Notes under the pieces: generated by a model
Seen by the model: only the letters and a program-made list of their open reading frames with translations
Databases searched by the model: none
What the model was told of the DNA's origin: nothing
Program-made: the position numbers and the translations under genes
NCBI GenBank assembly: GCA_016707785.1
Contig: JADJGZ010000001.1
Coordinates: forward strand, 372,001 to 436,000
Direction: 5' to 3'
Length of the DNA stretch: 64,000 bases
Source of the DNA: Bacteroidales bacterium
GTDB taxonomy: Bacteria > Bacteroidota > Bacteroidia > Bacteroidales > UBA4417
In this document: in pieces, positions 27,279-35,465 of the stretch
Layout of the letters: each line of letters starts with the position of its first letter
Position numbering within the stretch: position 1 is the stretch's first letter

Positions 27279-27758
27279 TTAATTTTTAGTTGGAATGATA
27301 ATGAGAGGAATAGCTGTATGATGGAGCACGGCTTCGGTGACACTTCCCATCAGGATATGTTTCACCCAATTTCTACTATGGGAACCCACGACGATAATAT
27401 CGGCATGGATTTCTTTTGCAGTTTCCAGTATTGAAGGAGCAACTTCACCTTCCTTAATGATGGTCTTAATTGTCCAGTCGGCAAGGTGCACCTTGGTTTT
27501 TTCCAAATAATCAAGGCCTGCTTTTTTCAAACCATTAATTCCATTGGTTTCATCGGGGTCCAAATTGAGGAATCCTGAAAATCCCATGATTGGTGAATAT
27601 TCCACAGTACTGTAATAAACTATGTCAGAAATTACATGAACAAGGAAGATTTGAGCATTCATTTCTTTTGCCAGTTCATGGCCCATTTCAGCAACTTTCT
27701 GGGCTGTTGGGAAATAATCCAAAGCAATCAATACCTTGGTAATTTTCTTAGTTTTCAT
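27279..27758 (-). CDS. Universal stress protein (UspA family)
   Basis: This 159-aa single-domain protein begins with KKVLIALDYFPTAQKVAE-like strand-helix features (ITKVLIALDYFPTAQ). The ATP-binding signature G-2x-G-9x-G[ST] region near the C-terminus appears here as VVGSHSRNWVKHILMGSVTE with an Ile/Pro-rich last strand (AIPLIIIPTKN). The first Gly pair is GSHS rather than GxxG, so nucleotide binding is likely but not certain. Usp proteins support survival under starvation or redox stress. It has its own tandem operator promoter (27843-27909). Confidence 0.9.
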   Translation of the reverse strand: MKTKKITKVLIALDYFPTAQKVAEMGHELAKEMNAQIFLVHVISDIVYYSTVEYSPIMGFSGFLNLDPDETNGINGLKKAGLDYLEKTKVHLADWTIKTIIKEGEVAPSILETAKEIHADIIVVGSHSRNWVKHILMGSVTEAVLHHTAIPLIIIPTKN

Positions 27759-27842
27759 ATAAGATTTTTGAACATGTAGTTTTTAAAGTAAAGATGGATT
27801 TTGATCATTCCATCAACCCCTGAAACAATCCGGGAACTCCTG

Positions 27843-27909
27843 CAAAATTGTGATTTTCAGGAGCAGGAAGTATTACATATATTCAGAAAAAACTTACATC
27901 ATTCACACC
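27843..27909 (-). promoter_or_regulatory. Tandem operator-promoter module, site C (universal stress protein)
   Basis: Gene strand: distal GTGTGAATGATGTAA (near 27908-27894), proximal CTGAATATATGTAA (27886-27873), 22 bp, -7 CAATTTTG (27850-27843). Offset 21 bp. The distal end overlaps the last codons of the AraC-type gene (stop at 27903). Confidence 0.8.
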
Positions 27910-28466
27910 TTGTCGAGTGTGATTCGCCTTCGAAGCCTGAGATGCTTGAATTGTGAAGGAGTAAGGCCCGTCATTTTCTTGAATTGATTTGAAAGATGGG
28001 CTGCACTGCTATAGTGCATGAGATACGAAATCTCATTAATATTCATTTCATCATAGATCAGTAACTCTTTGATCCGTTCAATTCTATGTGAAATTAAGAA
28101 ATGTTCAATTGTAACATGTTCATTTTCTGCAAATAAGTTCGATAAGTAGGTATAGTCATGTTGTAACCGATCACTTAAATAGGTGGAGAAATTTACTTTT
28201 AACGCTTCAGTTGAATAATGGATCAGTTCGATCACTACTATTTTAATATTCTCAATAAGAATGCTTTTTTTATCCTCAATGATGGAAAGCCCTGAATTTC
28301 GCAGATTTAAATCCAGGAGATTATATTGTTCAGCAGTTATGTTATCCCCGAGTTCTACCAGCCCCAGTTCGAGCCGAATATGAGGCAGGCCCAACTTTTC
28401 CAGATCGGATTTCACGATCATCTTACACCGATCACTCACCATATTCCTGATATGTAAGATCATCAC
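27903..28466 (-). CDS. AraC-family transcriptional regulator
   Basis: This 187-aa protein is short for the family. The C-terminal 100 residues are a two-HTH AraC/XylS domain: TIEHFLISHRIERIKELLIYDEMNINEISYLMHY is split over the first HTH, and SSAAHLSNQFKKMTGLTPSQFKHLR is the classic second HTH. The N-terminal about 80 residues (LGLPHIRLELGLVELGDNITAEQYNLL) form a small unassigned segment that recurs before AraC domains in Bacteroidota. AraC-type proteins often bind direct repeats spaced by 21 bp, which makes this a candidate for the shared operator. It lies downstream of the PAS and CheB-CheR genes, 50 bp from the PAS stop. Confidence 0.88.
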   Translation of the reverse strand: MMILHIRNMVSDRCKMIVKSDLEKLGLPHIRLELGLVELGDNITAEQYNLLDLNLRNSGLSIIEDKKSILIENIKIVVIELIHYSTEALKVNFSTYLSDRLQHDYTYLSNLFAENEHVTIEHFLISHRIERIKELLIYDEMNINEISYLMHYSSAAHLSNQFKKMTGLTPSQFKHLRLRRRITLDKV

Positions 28467-28516
28467 CTGGTTTTATGTTACTATTACTTGATTATGTTTA
28501 GCTTGTTAGGCAGATT

Positions 28517-29071
28517 CTAGGTTTTTAAATTAAAAAGATTCATTACCGTTAGTAAACAATCGCCATCTTCACTGGTCAGAATTCCTTCTATATATACATT
28601 GCCTAAAAGCTTATTATCGTAACTCAATGTTACTTCACAGAATTCCTTCTTGCCGGAAGCAAACACATTATTCAAAAATGCAGTGAATTCATGCTTTGAG
28701 GAATCAGCAACAAAAAGCTTGAAATTTTTATGGATTAAAACAAACCTTTTGTCTCCCAGCAGTTCAGCACCTGTGAAGTTCAATTCAGAGATATAACCTT
28801 CGGTGTCAAGGGTAAAGAAGCCAACCGGAGCCAGGTCATACAGCATGGTATACTTTTTAAGTGCATTTTCGGCAATCTGGAAAGCTTTCATCAACTCCTC
28901 ATTCTGGAGTTCAAGTTCGATTTGATGCACCTGCAGTTCATGGACTATCCTTTTTAAATCCATCTCACGAATAATGTCTTCTGCTTTCTGTTTATGAACT
29001 TTTAGTCTTTCTTCAGCTTTTAGTCGCAGCAATTGAGCATTGGTCAGATCCATTTCTTCTTCTTCAATCAT
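28517..29071 (-). CDS. Single PAS-domain protein
   Basis: This 184-aa protein starts with a helical segment including the VHELQVHQIELELQNEEL motif, often found before PAS domains. One PAS domain follows at about residues 70-180 (YDLAPVGFFTLDTEGYISELN; LFVADSSKHEFTAFLN). It has no kinase, cyclase or HTH output. Its start overlaps the end of the CheB-CheR-PAS gene by 8 bp, implying translational coupling and joint work. It is likely a sensor or scaffold subunit. Confidence 0.85.
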   Translation of the reverse strand: MIEEEEMDLTNAQLLRLKAEERLKVHKQKAEDIIREMDLKRIVHELQVHQIELELQNEELMKAFQIAENALKKYTMLYDLAPVGFFTLDTEGYISELNFTGAELLGDKRFVLIHKNFKLFVADSSKHEFTAFLNNVFASGKKEFCEVTLSYDNKLLGNVYIEGILTSEDGDCLLTVMNLFNLKT

Positions 29072-32069
29072 GACTTATTGTTTTAGAAATTATTATTAAT
29101 CCTGTATGATTTGATTGGCTATCATGTTTTTTAATTCCAATCCATTCAATGGTCATGTTTTTGGTTTCAGCGGTTTTATACCTGGTCATGAAGCTAACGT
29201 TTGATACGTCATCCTTCATATTGGAGATTTTCCTCTCCACTTCCTTCTGGTCAGGCTTTGGTACAAATAACTGTATAAAACTCTGATTTAAAACTTCTTC
29301 CCTCTTTTTCCCCAGTATTGTTTCTGCAGAATGATTAAACTCTAGTATTTTACTTTCTTTAGAAAGATTGATAATCAAAGCAGACGAAGACATCATCAGC
29401 ACTTCATTAAAATGTTCTGTTTCCCGCAGTTTTACTTCCACCTGTTTAAGGTCAGTGATATTGATGAATGTAATGACCAATCCATCAATCCGATCATCAA
29501 AGGTTCTATAAGGCATAATTCGGGTTGAAAACCATCGGCCATCCCTCGTTGGAATTTGTTTTTGCATGAAGACCAGAGATCGCAGCACTTCAATAGCATC
29601 ATTAGCCAGTTCCGGGTATTCCAATTCCGAAACAAGATCTGTAAATGGCCTGCCAATGTCGCTCCTGATCAATTTGAAAATTCGTGTAGCCTGGATGGTA
29701 AATCGCCTAATATTCAATTCTTTATCGAGAAACAATGTTGCAATGTCGGTGCTATTGAGCAAGTTCTTCATGTCGTTATTCAGGTGAGAAAAATCATCCA
29801 CCTTCGACTGTAATTCCGCATTTACCGTTTGCAGTTCCTCATTTAAGCTTTGCATTTCTTCTTTGGAGGTAGTTAGTTCCTCATTAGTGGATTGCAATTC
29901 CTCATTTGTAGATTGCAATTCCTCATTTGCGGACTTCAACTCTTCCTGTGAGGATTGCATTTCCTCGAGGATATGTTGTACTTCTTCTTTGGTATGTTGC
30001 AATTCGGTCTCTAGTGCTGACTGCTGAGAGGGGTCTTGTTTAAATTCTCCTTTTTTCAGACTGATCCTGCTATGAGGGGTATCAGCTACATCAGAGAAGA
30101 TAACCATTACCATACCATGAAGGTGCTCAGGTTTTTTAATCAATTGAATGGTAACATGAATAAGCTGAGTGCCGCCATTGGTCCCAACCTTGACATTGTA
30201 CATATAAACAGGAGATTCTGAGACCAAAGCTTTCCGAAAGAACATCGGGAATTCGTGCCGTAATCCTTCCCTTAACATCGCAAAAATGTTCAGGTTTGCT
30301 TTACCAACAGCAGGTTCGAGGTATTTCCCCGTTCTTCCGCTGATGTAAATTATATCTCCGTTTTCATTTACCAGGACACCTGCCGGAGCAAACTGCTCAA
30401 GTATAAGTTGATCGGCTAGTTCCTGGATATTTTTCCCTGATTTAGCAACGGTAGGTTTTTCAATATTGGATGGTTTAGACCTGGAAAAAGAGGATGGAAA
30501 ATCAAAGAATTCCGGCACCTGTAAAGTAACGGATCGCTTATATATCTTTAATTTATTGTCGATAGCACCAAACAGATGGCCTAATGATCCCAGCGATTCT
30601 GAACTTCCCAGAACCAGCACTCCGGAAGGATTCAGGCTATAATAGAAAAGTCCAAGCAATTTTTGCTGAAGTTCTGCATCCATGTATATGAGCAGGTTAC
30701 GACAAGAGAGTATATCAATCTTGGTAAATGGGGGATGCATAATGATGTTATGCTGTGCAAACACCACCATTTCCCTGATTTCGGAATTAACTCTGTACCC
30801 TTCATCAGAAGCTACAAAAAATCGGCTGAGACGGGAAGCTGAAATATCAGCCACAATATTAGACTGGTATAACCCTTTCCTGGCAATTTCAATGGCATCA
30901 TTGTCGAGATCCGTTGCAAATATCTGAAGTGAAATCCCTCCATGCGGATTCATTTTTTCGAGTACTTCTTTAAAAATGATTGCAAGGGTATAAGCTTCTT
31001 CTCCGGTCGAACATCCGGGAACCCAGGCACGGAATATGGTATCATTCGGCAGACTGGAAATAAGGTCCGGTAAAATGGCATCCTGTATTTTTTCCCATAC
31101 TCCTGGATCTCTGAAGAAATTGGTTACTCCAATCATGAGTTCTTTAAAAAGGATATCCACTTCTTTAGGATTTTCCTGCAAAAAGCGCACGTAGGAAGTT
31201 AATTTGGCAATTTTATGGATTCCCATCCTTCTTTCAATCCGGCGGTATAAGGTATTTTTTTTGTATAATGAAAAATCATTTCCTGTTTTAGAGCGAAGCA
31301 GTATGATCACTTTTTCAAGTCCGCTCTGATCTGACAATTCACTATCAAGGCCATATTTGGCGATTGGAATATGTTTTAGAAAATCGAGGAGTTTGGAAGG
31401 AATTTCATTAGCCGGGGCAACAATATCAGCAATCACAGAATCAATGGCATTACGGGGCATACTATCGAATTTTGCCGTAGTAGGATCCTGCACCATTACA
31501 ATTCCATTCTTTTCTTTAATTGCACGAAGTCCGAGGCTCCCATCAGATCCCATTCCGGAAAGAATAAGCCCGACACTCATTTCTTTGCGATCGTCGGCAA
31601 GGGAACGAAGAAAATAATCGATAGGCAACCGGAGGCCTCTTACTTCAACAGGGTCAAATAAATGAAGCACGCCATTCAGGATTGACATGCTTTTATTGGG
31701 AGGTATCACGTAAACGCAATCTTGTTTTACAGCCATCCGGTCCTTTACCTGAAAGATCTTAAGTTTAGATACTCTTTGCAGTAATTCCGGGAGCATACCT
31801 TTCTGGGTAGGATCCAGGTGCTGAACCACAACATAGGCTATTCCACTATTTTCCTCTACATTACTCAGAAAAAGTTCCAATGCTTCAAGACCACCTGCCG
31901 ACGCTCCGATTCCAACGATTGGGAAAGTAGAGTGATCCTTTATTGTGACTTCTTTTGGAAGTTTCTTACTATTTTTGGGCAGATCTTTTTTTTGCATTGT
32001 TCCCTTTTTCCTTAAATCTTCAATACCCGCAGGCTTTAAAGGTTCTTTGATTAGTAGTTCCTGATTCAC
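29064..32069 (-). CDS. CheB-CheR-PAS hybrid signalling protein
   Basis: Domain order over 1001 aa: CheB methylesterase (about 48-235; catalytic GASAGG Ser, VVQHLDP His and GMGSDG Asp), CheR N- and C-terminal methyltransferase domains (about 255-510; SAM motif VPGCSTGEEAYTLA), a PAS-like segment (about 550-660), a long coiled coil with repeated ELQSTNEEL units (about 690-770) and two PAS domains (about 775-1000). Related proteins often end in a histidine kinase; this one stops after the last PAS. No receptor or flagellar genes are near, so a role in a non-chemotactic signalling complex is more likely. The separate kinase at 32290-33156 lies immediately upstream. Confidence 0.92.
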   Translation of the reverse strand: MNQELLIKEPLKPAGIEDLRKKGTMQKKDLPKNSKKLPKEVTIKDHSTFPIVGIGASAGGLEALELFLSNVEENSGIAYVVVQHLDPTQKGMLPELLQRVSKLKIFQVKDRMAVKQDCVYVIPPNKSMSILNGVLHLFDPVEVRGLRLPIDYFLRSLADDRKEMSVGLILSGMGSDGSLGLRAIKEKNGIVMVQDPTTAKFDSMPRNAIDSVIADIVAPANEIPSKLLDFLKHIPIAKYGLDSELSDQSGLEKVIILLRSKTGNDFSLYKKNTLYRRIERRMGIHKIAKLTSYVRFLQENPKEVDILFKELMIGVTNFFRDPGVWEKIQDAILPDLISSLPNDTIFRAWVPGCSTGEEAYTLAIIFKEVLEKMNPHGGISLQIFATDLDNDAIEIARKGLYQSNIVADISASRLSRFFVASDEGYRVNSEIREMVVFAQHNIIMHPPFTKIDILSCRNLLIYMDAELQQKLLGLFYYSLNPSGVLVLGSSESLGSLGHLFGAIDNKLKIYKRSVTLQVPEFFDFPSSFSRSKPSNIEKPTVAKSGKNIQELADQLILEQFAPAGVLVNENGDIIYISGRTGKYLEPAVGKANLNIFAMLREGLRHEFPMFFRKALVSESPVYMYNVKVGTNGGTQLIHVTIQLIKKPEHLHGMVMVIFSDVADTPHSRISLKKGEFKQDPSQQSALETELQHTKEEVQHILEEMQSSQEELKSANEELQSTNEELQSTNEELTTSKEEMQSLNEELQTVNAELQSKVDDFSHLNNDMKNLLNSTDIATLFLDKELNIRRFTIQATRIFKLIRSDIGRPFTDLVSELEYPELANDAIEVLRSLVFMQKQIPTRDGRWFSTRIMPYRTFDDRIDGLVITFINITDLKQVEVKLRETEHFNEVLMMSSSALIINLSKESKILEFNHSAETILGKKREEVLNQSFIQLFVPKPDQKEVERKISNMKDDVSNVSFMTRYKTAETKNMTIEWIGIKKHDSQSNHTGLIIISKTISHD

Positions 32070-32289
32070 TTGGATCCTTCAACCTATACCTGAAAATTGA
32101 AAGCCATTTCTACAAATGTAGCAATTTTAACTATTAGATCAAAGTAAACCCATACCTGGCGGGTTAAGCTGACAAATTGAATGATACCTGGAGGAATATC
32201 TTTTTGCCACCTGACTTACCTAAAAGCAGTTCTGCACCTGTATAATTGCCTTTGATGAGAATATTAGTAACCCTATAACCAAAGTATTA

Positions 32290-33156
32290 CTACAGATAGT
32301 TTGGAATTGTAAATTTGAAGGTACTTCCAATTCCAGGCTTACTTTCAACTTTGATGGAACCGCCATGCAACTCAACAAATTCCTTGCAAAGGATTAATCC
32401 GATTCCCATGCCTGGCTCATTATTGGTACCTGTTGTTGAATGGATTGACGATCCTTTGAATAGTTGAGCCTGTTCCGCAAGGGAGATACCAATCCCGGTA
32501 TCTTTTACAGAAATCTGAACAAAATGCAGATTCTCTTTAGCAGTTATCGTAATCTCCCCGCCGGGAGGAGTGAATTTTATGGCATTTCCAATCAAATTCC
32601 TCAGGATGGTCCTGATCATCTGCACATCTGCATTTATAAAAATATCTTGTTTAATGGAATGATTAAGAGTAATACGTTTCTGAACCGCATGTGTTTCATT
32701 GTTATTTACTTCATCATCCAAAAGTTCATGTAAATTGATTTTTATAGGGTTGAAATTTTTCTCCTTGTTCTGCGAGATCGTCCATACCAGCAAGTTATCA
32801 AGCAGGTTCAGTGTACGGTTGGCAGATTCCGAAACCATATTTATATACTTCTCAATTTCATTAATATCATATTCTCCCAGGCTATCCTTGAGTATTTCGA
32901 GTATCCCGATAATAGAATTAAAGGGGCTTCTCAGGTCGTGTGCGATGATGGATATAAACTTGGTATTTGTTGCGACAACCTCTGTTAGCTTTACAGTTCT
33001 TTGCTCTATAAGTTCCTCCAGGTATGCATTTCTTTCAATCAGCTTTTGCATCTGAACATTGCTGAATAATTTGGTAGTATTCACTGACTTATTACTAACA
33101 CCTTTCATGTTGCTAACTGCCTGGAAATCTGTTTGTACCATGGATGATTTTTTCAT
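32290..33156 (-). CDS. Soluble sensor histidine kinase
   Basis: This 288-aa kinase has no transmembrane segment: a short N-terminal helix/coiled coil (residues 35-60), a HisKA dimerisation domain with the phospho-acceptor in FISIIAHDLRSPFNSI (about residue 73), and a complete HATPase_c domain with N box (LIGNAIKFTPPGG), G1 (VKDTGIGIS), and G2 (GMGIGLILCKEF). It is encoded next to CheB-CheR-PAS, PAS-only and AraC genes, which could supply its sensing and output parts. Promoter module D lies 157 bp upstream. Confidence 0.92.
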   Translation of the reverse strand: MKKSSMVQTDFQAVSNMKGVSNKSVNTTKLFSNVQMQKLIERNAYLEELIEQRTVKLTEVVATNTKFISIIAHDLRSPFNSIIGILEILKDSLGEYDINEIEKYINMVSESANRTLNLLDNLLVWTISQNKEKNFNPIKINLHELLDDEVNNNETHAVQKRITLNHSIKQDIFINADVQMIRTILRNLIGNAIKFTPPGGEITITAKENLHFVQISVKDTGIGISLAEQAQLFKGSSIHSTTGTNNEPGMGIGLILCKEFVELHGGSIKVESKPGIGSTFKFTIPNYL

Positions 33157-33312
33157 AGGCTTAACTTGATATTTTTCATTAAGATTTAAAATAAAGCTTC
33201 TTTTATATATTTAGTTAAATTTTAAACTCAGGTTCGCTCGATTTCAAGTTCCACAAAATGGATTCGTCACTAAAACCTGCCCAATTTATATTGATCAAGT
33301 TTACGCAGTATG

Positions 33313-33378
33313 TAAAAATAATTCACTGATTCACCAAGTCACTTATATAATTCTTGATCAGAATTACATAATTCACAC
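33313..33378 (-). promoter_or_regulatory. Tandem operator-promoter module, site D (histidine kinase)
   Basis: Gene strand: distal GTGTGAATTATGTAA (33378-33364), proximal AGAATTATATAA (ending 33343), 22 bp, -7 TATTTTTA (33320-33313). Offset 21 bp. The distal half is a perfect match to the consensus. The 22-bp spacer itself contains a partial extra GTGAATCAGTGAAT sequence. Confidence 0.8.
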
Positions 33379-33446
33379 ATCTATAAATGCAAATTTGTTA
33401 CATATATTAGATTCAACTTATAATAGAATAACCCTTTTCTGACCCT

Positions 33447-34850
33447 TTACCGCGGATCTTTTTTCGGATCATTTGTACCATTTTCACGGGGTTTGGTCGT
33501 TTTCCGGCTCTTCCTTGACTCCTTGTTTTTTGTGGGATTTGTATTCTGAGGCTTCACATTCCGGGGATTTTTATTCTTTCCTGGTTCAACAGCATTTTGT
33601 TGTTGCTTTGCCGGTTCATTTCCAGGTTTAATAACATTTGGATTCACCGCTTTATTTTTCTGTTGGTTATTTGCGGGCTGAGTCCTTGCAGGTCGGGATT
33701 CATTCCTGGAAGGCTTCTCTATCTTTTGATTAACCGCTTTATTTTTCTGTTGGTTATTTGTGGGCTGAGTCCTTGCAGGTTGTCGCCTTTCCGGTTCATT
33801 ACCAGAAGGTTTCTCTAATGTTGGATTCTGTTTTTTCGAATTTTCAGTTTTATTCCTCTTTTCAGATTTCACATCCGTTGCCTGCTTTTTTGAGTTATTC
33901 CTCTGATTTGGCTCATTAGTGCGGGGCTGAAGGGGTGTTGCCTTATTATTTCCCTTAGGAGCTACCTTTCCGGCTTGTTTATCCTGCCTGGTATTTTGCG
34001 CTGGATTTTGGTTATTGGGCTGGGCTAAAATGTTTCGTTCGGCAGGGCGTTTCACATCCTTTATATTCGTGATTTTTGAAGGTGCGGGTTTCTGTGCTTT
34101 TTCACTATGCCGCTCTACCCTGGGACGATATATGTTCATTTGTCCATCCCTCAATTGCTGGCCCGGTTTATTGTTTTCCTGAATAGCAACGTGGTTAACT
34201 TTTCTTCCGGTAGCCCTTTGTACCTCTTCCCTTCCGGGTCCTGTGATATAAGTAGTATTCCGGCTATTGTCGATATAAGTAGTATTGATAACCGTTGAAT
34301 TGTTGATGATTCTTGCCTGTTGGTTGCGATCAACGAAATACCTGTTAATATGGGGTCTTTCAAAATCCTGATCACGGACAAAAATCCAGTGATCTGTTTG
34401 GTGATTGTAATTCCTGGCCAGGCTAATTTCAATGCTCACACCTGGTGCCATTGGAGTCCAGCCATAATAACCTTCAGCTCTTCTCCAGGTAACCCACGAA
34501 GGCCCCCATTCATTATCAGGCACCCAAAGCCATCCGTAATAATCACTGTAGTCCCAGCGTCCGTAATGGAAAGGAGCCCATCCCCATTCATAATCAGAAA
34601 CCCATGTCCAGCCATAATCAGTGTTTACCCAGTAACCATCAGATGCATATGGCACAAAATCAGGCCCTGCATCAGGGATCCAGACATATCCGTAATTTGG
34701 ATAATCCACCCATTGTCCGTATGGACTTAACTGATCATAGAATACCTGGAAACTCACCGAATATTGCTGTGATTTTAACTGGTTCGGCATCAGTATAGCC
34801 ATGAATAGGATCATACACCCTATCAGAATTATTTTGAGATGTGATTTCAT
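33447..34850 (-). CDS. Secreted DUF6600/YXWGXW-like protein with low-complexity tail
   Basis: This 467-aa protein has a signal peptide (cleavage near LKSQQ, residue 29). Residues 35-160 form a Trp/Tyr-rich domain of repeated strands (YGQWVDYPNYGYVWIPD; GYWVNTDYGWTWVSDYEWGWAPFHYGRW is split in repeats; YYGWLWVPDNEWGP), typical of DUF6600/YXWGXW proteins. From about residue 215 to the end it is disordered, rich in Gln, Asn, Lys, Pro and Arg, with repeated ARTQP.NNQQKNKAVN blocks. It is probably a periplasmic or surface protein binding polyanions or peptidoglycan (inference). It lies upstream of the kinase and downstream of the ECF sigma gene, on the same strand. Confidence 0.8.
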   Translation of the reverse strand: MKSHLKIILIGCMILFMAILMPNQLKSQQYSVSFQVFYDQLSPYGQWVDYPNYGYVWIPDAGPDFVPYASDGYWVNTDYGWTWVSDYEWGWAPFHYGRWDYSDYYGWLWVPDNEWGPSWVTWRRAEGYYGWTPMAPGVSIEISLARNYNHQTDHWIFVRDQDFERPHINRYFVDRNQQARIINNSTVINTTYIDNSRNTTYITGPGREEVQRATGRKVNHVAIQENNKPGQQLRDGQMNIYRPRVERHSEKAQKPAPSKITNIKDVKRPAERNILAQPNNQNPAQNTRQDKQAGKVAPKGNNKATPLQPRTNEPNQRNNSKKQATDVKSEKRNKTENSKKQNPTLEKPSGNEPERRQPARTQPTNNQQKNKAVNQKIEKPSRNESRPARTQPANNQQKNKAVNPNVIKPGNEPAKQQQNAVEPGKNKNPRNVKPQNTNPTKNKESRKSRKTTKPRENGTNDPKKDPR

Positions 34851-34953
34851 GATGATTTTGAATTAATGTTATTCTTGTAAGCAGTACTTTACACTGTAAT
34901 TTTGATTTTATTCTCCGGGCTGCATAACCTGGGATCAGCCAGAGCTATTAAGG

Positions 34954-35454
34954 CTAATGCCAGTTAAGCTGGCTTTTGATCTTTTTCCTGGAAGCAAAAA
35001 TCCTGGTTTTAACTGTCCCGATTTTCAATTCCAGTTCTTCAGCAATTTCTTTGTATTTATAACCAGTGTGATGCATTTTGAAAGGTAATTTCAGGTGATC
35101 GTCGAGTGATTCTATGATTCTTTCAAGTTCTTTCGATGTGTAGATGGAATCAGGTTCTTCGCTACCATAGATATGTTCCATATTTCCTGTCTTCAACTCT
35201 GAAGATTGCGCAATCAGAGCATTATGACACAGTGAGCGTCGGTAATTATTTATATGGGTATTTCTCAGAATGGTATTCACCCATGCATTCAGGTTTGAAT
35301 CAGACCTGAATGACTCCTTGTAGATTAATGCTTTTAATAAGGTTTCCTGTACAAGGTCCTTAGCATCTTCATTATTGTAGGTCAATCTGTAGGCCAGCCT
35401 TAAAAGACTTGCCTGTAGATTTATCAGCTTGCTTTGAAAATCTGTATTTGTCAA
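34954..35454 (-). CDS. ECF-type RNA polymerase sigma factor
   Basis: I place the start at a TTG at 35454, 11 bp after the hybrid kinase stop. The protein then begins [M]TNTDFQSKLINLQ, the usual N-terminus of Bacteroidota ECF factors; the ATG at 35532 would overlap the kinase by 67 bp. The 166-aa product has sigma region 2 (AYRLTYNNEDAKDLVQETLLKAL, NAWVNTILRN) and region 4 (HLKLPFKMHHTGYKYKEIAEELELKIGTVKTRIFASRKK). No anti-sigma gene is adjacent. It is probably co-transcribed with the hybrid kinase, and so lies under operator module E. Confidence 0.88.
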   Translation of the reverse strand: MTNTDFQSKLINLQASLLRLAYRLTYNNEDAKDLVQETLLKALIYKESFRSDSNLNAWVNTILRNTHINNYRRSLCHNALIAQSSELKTGNMEHIYGSEEPDSIYTSKELERIIESLDDHLKLPFKMHHTGYKYKEIAEELELKIGTVKTRIFASRKKIKSQLNWH

Positions 35455-35465
35455 TTTATTGTTTT

